NCBI GenBank assembly: GCA_001821055.1
Contig: MHRT01000001.1
Coordinates: 91,868-126,805, forward strand
Direction of reading: 5' to 3'
DNA from: Candidatus Taylorbacteria bacterium RIFCSPHIGHO2_12_FULL_45_16
GTDB taxonomy: Bacteria > Patescibacteriota > Minisyncoccia > Phycocordibacterales > PALSA-1337
DNA: 34,938 nucleotides
A program made the position numbers and the translations under genes. The notes under the pieces are model-generated. The model saw nothing but the letters and a program-made list of their open reading frames with translations, had not been told where the DNA came from and did not search any database. Shown one piece after another: positions 26,820 to 33,586 of this stretch (positions are counted from its first letter, which is position 1; every line of letters starts with the position of its first letter).

Positions 26820-27185
26820 ATGCTTTCATATATTTTTGCTTTTGTCATTCTCACTATCGTTTTGATTGGTAACATCTTGGGACCGGAAATCACGCATATA
26901 AGCATGAGATACTACGATAGTATATTGCATATGCTTGCCGGCGCGGGTTTGGGGTTCTTTATATTGGCACTGATGTCAACACTAAAGTTAGGGCGCTGGC
27001 GCACAATCTTTGATGTCACTTTCGGTATGTTACTTTTGGGCATCATCTGGGAATTATTTGAAATTTACTTCAATATTACTGGATATGAATTGTGGAGCAC
27101 GATGTATTACTTTGACACGGTCAAGGATCTTATATTGGACGTGGTCGGAGCGGCATTGGTGGCTTTCATTATTATAAAAAAGTAA
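26820..27185 (+). CDS. Small multi-pass membrane protein (DUF2238/VanZ-like appearance), unknown function
   Basis: MRYYDSILHMLAGAGLGFFIL, GIIWELFEIYF, DTVKDLILDVVGAALVA; TTGATT-N17-TATACT promoter at 26785-26813. Confidence 0.6.
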   Translation: MLSYIFAFVILTIVLIGNILGPEITHISMRYYDSILHMLAGAGLGFFILALMSTLKLGRWRTIFDVTFGMLLLGIIWELFEIYFNITGYELWSTMYYFDTVKDLILDVVGAALVAFIIIKK

Positions 27186-27188
27186 TAC

Positions 27189-28562
27189 ATGTCTAATAAG
27201 CTTACGGTTACATTTTGCAGTGGGGTCGGCACGGTTACGGGCGCTAATTTTCTACTTGAAACGGAGAAGTCAAAAATATTGATTGATTGTGGCATGATTC
27301 AAGGCGAAAAGTTTGCCACAGAAGAAAACTCCAAGTTATTTTCCTATGATATTCCCACGATTGATGCTCTTCTAGTCACTCATGCGCATCTGGATCATGT
27401 AGGTCGTATCCCGAAATTGGTTAAAGAAGGTTATCTGGGACCTATCTATTCAACGCCAAAAACAAAAGAGTTGGCTGAAATTGTCTTGACTGACGCAGTT
27501 GGCATTTTGGCGTTGGAAGCGAAACAGAATGGCACATTGCCACTTTATGGGATAGAAGATGTGGAGATGGTTTTTATGTCTTGGAAAACTATTCCATATC
27601 ATCAGGAAGTCAAGATAGTGGATGATATTTCGGTTGTTCTAAAAGACTCGGGACATATACTGGGATCAGCGATGATTGAGGTTACTGTACGAGGTCCAGC
27701 CTCGCGCAAGATTTTATTTACCGGCGATTTGGGAAATTCACCGGCGCCACTTCTAAGAGACACGGAAGAGGTCGACGATGTTGATTTTATAATCATGGAA
27801 AGCGTCTATGGCGACCGTAATCATGAGCCGAAGGAGCTCCGATTGCGGCAGTTTGAAAAAGTGATTGACGATACTCTTGCTCGAGGTGGAACCTTGGTTA
27901 TACCAGCCTTTTCAATAGATCGCACGCAGGTTCTTCTTTACGAGCTGAACAATCTGGTTGAACAAAAGAAAATACCATCGGTGCCGGTTTTCGTGGACTC
28001 ACCGATGGCGATCAAAGCTACGGAGATCTATCAGTCAAGTCCGGAATTGTTCAATGATAAGGTACGACAACAGATCAAAAATGGTGATAATATTTTCAGC
28101 TTTCCACATTTGCAGTTCACCGTTTCTCAAAATGAGTCACGTGATATCGAGCGATTGCGGGGCGCGAAAATAATCCTGGCCGGTTCGGGCATGTCAGTCG
28201 GTGGTCGGGTCTTGAGCCATGAAGAAGACTTTCTGCCTGACCCAAAGAACACGATTCTTCTAGTCGGTTATCAGACGGCAGGTTCTCTGGGGCGCCAATT
28301 GGCCAATGGGGCGAAGAAAGTCAGCATTCACGGACGAACCATCAAAGTGAAGGCCCATATTGAGACTATTTACGGTTATTCGGCCCACAAAGACAGCGAT
28401 CATCTAGTTGAATTTGTGACAACAGCCAGCGATCGGTTGAAACAAATTTTTGTTGTGATGGGCGAGCTGAAGGCGTCGATGCACTTAGCTCAGAGGTTGA
28501 ATGATGAGTTGATGGTAAAAGCAATCGTACCGGAGAGGGAGAGGGGGTATGAGTTGGAATAG
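27189..28562 (+). CDS. MBL-fold/beta-CASP RNA-processing exonuclease (YSH1/CPSF-like)
   Basis: LLVTHAHLDHVGRIPKLV, FTGDLGNSPAPLL, TLVIPAFSIDRTQVLLYEL, FVDSPMAIKATEIY, LAGSGMSVGGRVLSHEE, HGRTIKVKAHIETIYGYSAHKDSDHLV. Confidence 0.94.
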   Translation: MSNKLTVTFCSGVGTVTGANFLLETEKSKILIDCGMIQGEKFATEENSKLFSYDIPTIDALLVTHAHLDHVGRIPKLVKEGYLGPIYSTPKTKELAEIVLTDAVGILALEAKQNGTLPLYGIEDVEMVFMSWKTIPYHQEVKIVDDISVVLKDSGHILGSAMIEVTVRGPASRKILFTGDLGNSPAPLLRDTEEVDDVDFIIMESVYGDRNHEPKELRLRQFEKVIDDTLARGGTLVIPAFSIDRTQVLLYELNNLVEQKKIPSVPVFVDSPMAIKATEIYQSSPELFNDKVRQQIKNGDNIFSFPHLQFTVSQNESRDIERLRGAKIILAGSGMSVGGRVLSHEEDFLPDPKNTILLVGYQTAGSLGRQLANGAKKVSIHGRTIKVKAHIETIYGYSAHKDSDHLVEFVTTASDRLKQIFVVMGELKASMHLAQRLNDELMVKAIVPERERGYELE

Positions 28563-28673
28563 TTAAATGGTACCCAGTTAAATAGTTTCTAAAATGTAAG
28601 ATATTATTTAGTGGATTTTATTTTCTCGTAAGCTTTCTCAAACATCTCCGGAATATCCGCAAATACGTCATGC

Positions 28674-29018
28674 CTATTTAACCTTCGCCACAACTCTGGC
28701 GAAAACTTCAGGCTTAAATTCTGCGAGATGAGCCAGAGCTTTGCGGTCGAGTTCGATGCCTTTCTTCTTGGCGGCTCCGATGAATTTGCTGTATGAGAAA
28801 CCGAGCGGACGGAGGGCGGCGTTGATCTTGACATTCCAGAGTCGGCGCATGTCGCCTTTTTTGTCGCGACGGTGGGCGAAGGCATAGGCACCGGCGTGCA
28901 TGAGGGCATCAACCGCAGCGGCTTCTTTTTTCGAACGACCAAAACGGAAGCCTTTGGCGGCTTTGAGGACGGTGCGGCGGTATTTGAGGGCGTGAGTGGC
29001 TTTTTTAACGCGGGTCAT
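28674..29018 (-). CDS. rplT: 50S ribosomal protein L20
   Basis: MTRVKKATHALKYRRTVLKAAKGFRFGRSK...AYAFAHRRDKKGDMRRLWNVKINAALRPLGFSYSKFI. Confidence 0.95.
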   Translation of the reverse strand: MTRVKKATHALKYRRTVLKAAKGFRFGRSKKEAAAVDALMHAGAYAFAHRRDKKGDMRRLWNVKINAALRPLGFSYSKFIGAAKKKGIELDRKALAHLAEFKPEVFARVVAKVK

Positions 29019-29036
29019 TGTGATTAGTTAAGTAAG

Positions 29037-29103
29037 TAGTAACTGGTAATTGGTAACTAGAGAATCGCAACTATATCTTCTAATCTCTAATTACTAGTTA
29101 CTA
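29037..29103 (-). repeat. Inverted repeat between rpmI and rplT
   Basis: TAGTAACTGGTAATT (29037-29051) versus AATTACTAGTTACTA (29089-29103), one mismatch. Confidence 0.85.
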
Positions 29104-29114
29104 ATCTCCTGTGC

Positions 29115-29300
29115 TTATAAGTTTACTAAGAATCGACTTTTGGCTTTATTGTCCATGTGAACGATACTCATTCGGTGCTTGTTGGTACTAGTGCGGCTGC
29201 GTTCCTTGGCATTAAAATGGTTTTGTCCAGACTTGCGCGACAAAATCTTGCCATTTTTGGTGATCTTGAGACGCTTGGCGTATGATTTTGTGGTTTTCAT
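29115..29300 (-). CDS. rpmI: 50S ribosomal protein L35
   Basis: MKTTKSYAKRLKITKNGKILSRKSGQNHFNAKERSRTSTNKHRMSIV; sits between infC and rplT. The ORF track start 29306 is also possible. Confidence 0.9.
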   Translation of the reverse strand: MKTTKSYAKRLKITKNGKILSRKSGQNHFNAKERSRTSTNKHRMSIVHMDNKAKSRFLVNL

Positions 29301-29322
29301 TGACATGGTATTTAAGTTAAAC

Positions 29323-29382
29323 AGTTTAATAGTACTCAGTCAAATGGTTGCGAAAGACTATTTGACTGGGTACTATTGAACT
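29323..29382 (-). repeat. 23-bp inverted repeat between infC and rpmI
   Basis: AGTTTAATAGTACTCAGTCAAAT (29323-29345) versus ATTTGACTGGGTACTATTGAACT (29360-29382), two mismatches. Confidence 0.9.
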
Positions 29383-29388
29383 AATTCT

Positions 29389-29898
29389 CTACTTTTTTTC
29401 TATTACTATACTTAAGCCTTTCGGACCTTTAACAACATCTTGGGACATCTTGTATTCGACGGTGACAAGTTTCAGGATGCGAGCCAAGCGCTCCTTGAGG
29501 AAATTGAGATCCATATACTTGGATCGTCCGACGAGGAAAAGGTCTATTTTGACCCGATTGCCTCTACCCAGCCATTCGGAAACCCTTTTAGCCTTGAGTT
29601 CTAGGTCGTGCTCGCCAGTACCGATTTTGACCTGGACTATTTTGAGCTCACTAGTCTGGACCTTGGCTTTGGCTGACTTCTCCTTCTTTTTTTCATCGTA
29701 CAAATACTTTCCATAATCCATTATCTTGGCGACCGGAGGAGTGGCTGTAGGGGATATCTCAATCAGGTCCAGTGCTCGTTTTTGAGCTTCTGCTAAAGCG
29801 ACAGAGAGCGTGATAACACCGAGATTTTCTCCTTCGGTGGTTATGACACGCAACTCGGGCGCTTTGATCTGATGGTTGATTTTGACGCGAATAGCCAA
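29389..29898 (-). CDS. infC: Translation initiation factor IF-3
   Basis: INHQIKAPELRVITTEGENLGVI, DLIEISPTATPPVAKIMDYGKYLYDEKKKEK, VQVKIGTGEHDLELKAKR...GNRVKIDLFLVGR. Confidence 0.95.
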   Translation of the reverse strand: MAIRVKINHQIKAPELRVITTEGENLGVITLSVALAEAQKRALDLIEISPTATPPVAKIMDYGKYLYDEKKKEKSAKAKVQTSELKIVQVKIGTGEHDLELKAKRVSEWLGRGNRVKIDLFLVGRSKYMDLNFLKERLARILKLVTVEYKMSQDVVKGPKGLSIVIEKK

Positions 29899-29920
29899 TG
29901 GATTGAGATTACAGTGGTTA

Positions 29921-29949
29921 TTTATAGCATAATAAGATCCTTAGTGCAA
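29921..29949 (-). promoter_or_regulatory. infC promoter: TTGCAC-N17-TATAAA (minus strand)
   Basis: GTGCAA 29944-29949 and TTTATA 29921-29926 on the plus strand; 17-bp spacer. Confidence 0.7.
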
Positions 29950-30007
29950 TGGCAACGGGTGAGGTCAGACATCCAGATCTAGAGGTTTGACCTCACCCGT
30001 TGCCATT
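29948..30007. repeat. 20-bp perfect inverted repeat in the infC/30050 divergent promoter region
   Basis: AATGGCAACGGGTGAGGTCA (29948-29967) and TGACCTCACCCGTTGCCATT (29988-30007). Confidence 0.97.
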
Positions 30008-30049
30008 ATCCACAATGCGGCTCTTCCTAAAGATTGGTACAATAACAGC

Positions 30050-30364
30050 ATGGCGACGACCCCACAGGAATTTCTCTCAAACGATTTTTCTCACCCGCAT
30101 CATCGCAAGGCGATTACGGCGATGATAGTGGCGGTGATTGTTTTTGGGCTGTTGGTTGGGGCGTACATTTATTCCAATTCTACACCTCCTCCACAACCGA
30201 CCGTCCAAAGAACTCCACAAACTCTTGCTTTGGACAATCCTCCTTCAAATCTTACTCAAGAGGAAATTGTCTCCCGCCAGAAGACGGCGGCACAGCCGAA
30301 TCCGTTATCCAAGCTGACGCCGGAACAAGTAAAGGCTCGCCAAGCACTAGTTGAAAATATTTAA
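30050..30364 (+). CDS. Small single-TM protein of unknown function
   Basis: KAITAMIVAVIVFGLLVGAYIYSNSTPPPQPT; repeated L(T/S)xEEIVxRQK/LTPEQVKARQ motif; TACAAT 30038-30043. Confidence 0.65.
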   Translation: MATTPQEFLSNDFSHPHHRKAITAMIVAVIVFGLLVGAYIYSNSTPPPQPTVQRTPQTLALDNPPSNLTQEEIVSRQKTAAQPNPLSKLTPEQVKARQALVENI

Positions 30365-30385
30365 TACGCTAACCAAGTAATTTAT

Positions 30386-31435
30386 ATGAAATCAAAAATT
30401 ATCGCGTCAACACTTCTCGTCATAGGTTTTCTCGCCGGAGCGTCAGCCCTGTCAGCTTTAGCGGATTGGACTGCCGCGCCAGCCGGTGGACCTCCAGGAT
30501 GCCCATCAACAGTTGAAGGATGTAACGCGCCGATTAATGTTGGCACAACAGAGCAAAGGAAGTCTGGTCCGCTTGTGGTTAATTTTAATAGCATTGGCGA
30601 CATCGGTCTTACGGTGCTTGGAAAGCTTAAGATTATTGATGCCGGAGCGGTTGCCGGTACAAACAACGGTAAAGTACTCACTTCTGATGCCAATGGCGTG
30701 GGTACATGGCAGACGCCAAGTGGGGGGACGGAGGGCAATAATATTTCCTCTGGTCCTGGAGTGGCAAAAGCATGGATTACTTGGTCAAATCGTAGCATAT
30801 TAGCCAGTTATAACATTTTGTCTGCGTCTATCGAAAATAGTGGCTATGATCTCAGAGTGACCTTCGTGACACCGATGACATCCGGATATATTGTTATATG
30901 CAATACGACTTTAAACAACACTACAGGCACAGAGGCACAAACATTTGCATGGAGCAGAACCAACACTAGTTTCATTGTCAGAAACTCATTTGCTTCTGGT
31001 GCTGATCCGATTCACAACGGAAATGTCGATTGTGTAGTATTTGCTGATGCCAACCCGAACCGCGTTATCAGCTTCTCAAACGGCAGTACATATCCTTACA
31101 ACACTCTCTCCTCATCCGGAAACAGCATAACTTCTGCCATTGAGACAAGTGCAAATATCGGTGGAGCCGCGTCCAATGCAATGACTCTAGACACAGCTAA
31201 GACATATAGAGTCACCTATACATACACTCCGAGTTCCGGTTCCTCGCCGAGTATCCGATTTGTTTCCACAGCGAATGGTAGGAGCACCATACAAGGTCTC
31301 AACTCTACAGCCTTGAGTGGCACCAATAGCGTTACATTCACTCCAACTTCTTCCAATGGTTACTTGGAAATATCTGTTGGAAATGGTGTATCTACAAGTT
31401 TTAATATGTCAAACGTAATACTACAGGAGTGGTGA
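30386..31435 (+). CDS. Secreted protein, CPR surface-protein type, with C-terminal beta-rich domain
   Basis: Signal-like MKSKIIASTLLVIGFLAGASALSALA; CNAPINVGTTEQRKSGPLVV, GKVLTSDANGVGTWQTP; C terminus similar to that of the 20967-24251 protein. Confidence 0.8.
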   Translation: MKSKIIASTLLVIGFLAGASALSALADWTAAPAGGPPGCPSTVEGCNAPINVGTTEQRKSGPLVVNFNSIGDIGLTVLGKLKIIDAGAVAGTNNGKVLTSDANGVGTWQTPSGGTEGNNISSGPGVAKAWITWSNRSILASYNILSASIENSGYDLRVTFVTPMTSGYIVICNTTLNNTTGTEAQTFAWSRTNTSFIVRNSFASGADPIHNGNVDCVVFADANPNRVISFSNGSTYPYNTLSSSGNSITSAIETSANIGGAASNAMTLDTAKTYRVTYTYTPSSGSSPSIRFVSTANGRSTIQGLNSTALSGTNSVTFTPTSSNGYLEISVGNGVSTSFNMSNVILQEW

Positions 31436-31471
31436 TATGCAAGATTATCATTGCTTGGTAAATGACTCTTT

Positions 31472-32557
31472 TCACAAGAACTTCTTTACTAGCCTTATTA
31501 GGCGTTCAAGTAGTTTCTCCGTAAAAAACCTCTTGCGCCATTCTTCAAGTCTTATTTCCCGGGAATGTTGAATATCGCGGACAAAATGGGCAGCCAGTTC
31601 CTCAGCGAATTTTGTGTTGGTGGTGACGATATTGGCCTCAAAATTATAAAGCAAGCTGGCGCTATCCAAGTTCATTGAACCAACCGTAGTCCATTCACCG
31701 TCAATGGTAGTTGATTTGCCGTGGATGATATTACCTTCATAAAGAAAGATACGCACACCTGATTCCAAAAGCGCGCTAAAATATGACCTAGCGGCATAAT
31801 CCAGAGTCGGGTAGTGATCAGTGCGTTCTGGAAGTATTATTTGGACATCAACACCCCGATTGGCCGCTAGTTTTATGACACGCAAAAGGTGATGAGTGGG
31901 GACGAAATAAGGAGTAGTAATGTAAATGTAGTTGCGTGCGATGCGAATAGCGTCGATCAATTGTGAGTATACATGTCTCCGTCCAGGAGAAGGATAGTTG
32001 GTAATATAGCTAAATTCATGATCGCTGGCATGGACCCGTTTTGGCAGAGGTTTGTCGTTCTTGGCGCGCCCCCACATACGGTCAAAAGCATTTTGCGTTT
32101 CTCGTACTACCAATCCTTCGAAACGGGCATTGGTATCGCGCCAGTCCTTCATGCTATCGCGGATGCAGATGCTGCCAGTGTACCCAATCTGGCCATCAAT
32201 AACCAAGGTGCGACGATGGTTGCGGAGATACCATGAGCGGAAATTGGGAACTTTAAAGTAACCGGGGATTAATGTTTTCCAAAATATCAACTCTATCCCA
32301 CGCTTTTTGAGATCAGTGACAATGTCCGATCCGAATATGGTGAAGCTACCAGCCGCATCCCAGAGGAAACGTACTTTTACTCCAGTGGCGGCTCGTTCAG
32401 CACAGATGTCGATGAGTTTCTTGCCGAGTTCATCATTGGCGAATATGAATTGCTCCAGAACGATGCTTTTTTTGGCTCTGGCGCAATCAGTAAACATGGC
32501 CACCCAAGCGTCTTCATTTGAGGCATAGAGGGTCCAGGAGGTTGGGGTGGGGGACAT
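31472..32557 (-). CDS. Phospholipase D-like / cardiolipin synthase family protein
   Basis: Two HKD-like motifs (HRRTLVIDGQIGYTGSICIRD; HGKSTTIDGEWTTVGSMNLDSASLLYNFE). ATG 32557 with TATAAT at 32564-32569 (minus). Confidence 0.9.
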   Translation of the reverse strand: MSPTPTSWTLYASNEDAWVAMFTDCARAKKSIVLEQFIFANDELGKKLIDICAERAATGVKVRFLWDAAGSFTIFGSDIVTDLKKRGIELIFWKTLIPGYFKVPNFRSWYLRNHRRTLVIDGQIGYTGSICIRDSMKDWRDTNARFEGLVVRETQNAFDRMWGRAKNDKPLPKRVHASDHEFSYITNYPSPGRRHVYSQLIDAIRIARNYIYITTPYFVPTHHLLRVIKLAANRGVDVQIILPERTDHYPTLDYAARSYFSALLESGVRIFLYEGNIIHGKSTTIDGEWTTVGSMNLDSASLLYNFEANIVTTNTKFAEELAAHFVRDIQHSREIRLEEWRKRFFTEKLLERLIRLVKKFL

Positions 32558-32700
32558 AGAGATATTATATAAGAAAATAAGGAAAGAAGGGAAATTGGTA
32601 AATAAAAAAGCCGCTGGGATCATCCATGCGGTTGCTCGAGCCGGAAATTGCTCAGATAAAGACTGGTCAATAGGCACTTCAAATATGCTACGATACTCCC

Positions 32701-33147
32701 ATGACCACCCTTGTCGACAACGGCAAAGCCCACTTCAACTACGAGATCCTCGAGAAACTCGAGGCTGGTATCGAGCTGCTTGGTTTTGAGGTCAAGGCGC
32801 TCAAATCGAAAAGTGGCTCGCTCGAAGGCTCGTACGTGATCGTCCGCGGGGGAGAGGCTTTCGCGATGAACATGTTTATTCCACCATATCAGGAAAAGAA
32901 TACGCCAAAAGATTATGAACCTCGTCGCAACCGTCGTCTGATCATGACCAGGGATGATATCCGGAAATTAGCCGGCATTGATAGTGGCAAATGGTTGACA
33001 ATAGTGCCAATTTCGATATATAATAAAGGACCTCTCATCAAAGTCTCTATAGCGGTAGTTCGCGGCAAGAAGAAATTCGATAAACGCGAATCGATCAAGA
33101 AACGCGAAACGGAGAGGACGATAAGAAGGGAGTTCGTTGACAGATAA
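32701..33147 (+). CDS. smpB: SsrA-binding protein SmpB
   Basis: NYEILEKLEAGIELLGFEVKALKSKSGSLEGSYVIVRGGEAFAMNMFIPPYQ...DYEPRRNRRLIM. Confidence 0.95.
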   Translation: MTTLVDNGKAHFNYEILEKLEAGIELLGFEVKALKSKSGSLEGSYVIVRGGEAFAMNMFIPPYQEKNTPKDYEPRRNRRLIMTRDDIRKLAGIDSGKWLTIVPISIYNKGPLIKVSIAVVRGKKKFDKRESIKKRETERTIRREFVDR

Positions 33148-33225
33148 AAGTTCCGAGTTCCGAGTACCTAGTTTCATGTGCTTTTTGACTAGATACTAAG
33201 AACTATTTAACTCGGTACTATTCAT

Positions 33226-33586
33226 GGGGATGATCGGCATAGACAGCAGATCATGTTCATTCGTGCGGCGTGAGCACCATTAACTCGTAAATCTGATGGA
33301 AAACCTAAATGCTAAAACAACCTCACCGTATTTTACGGCCAAGGACTTTGCATTCGCTCTTGCATAAAGAGCGCGCCCGCTCCTGGGGATTCTGACTAGG
33401 AGATCGGGTGTTATAACCTGAATGTAGGGAAGACGGGGATTCTCGACCCGTTGCCCGAAACAAAGAGATCGCGACTGCGTGTTTCGTTCGCTTTATAGCG
33501 TAGTCGTCAAACTTCAAAGCTTTCTACCGCCGTAGAATCGTTCGACACATATCTGTTGCACCCGGGTTCGATTCCCGGCATCTCCA
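33226..33586 (+). ncRNA. ssrA: Transfer-messenger RNA (tmRNA)
   Basis: GGGGATG...CATCTCC-A acceptor stem, T-arm CCGGGTTCGATTCCCGG, tag ORF ending ...KDFAFALA-TAA; adjacent to smpB. 3' CCA not encoded (CTA). Confidence 0.93.
33299..33367 (+). other. tmRNA proteolysis tag frame: ENLNAKTTSPYFTAKDFAFALA-stop
   Basis: Read directly; resume codon uncertain by a codon or so. Confidence 0.75.

Noticed and set aside
28604-28942. 112-aa minus-strand ORF overlapping rplT
   Set aside because: Different frame from the unmistakable L20 protein; Ser/Pro/Lys-rich shadow translation.
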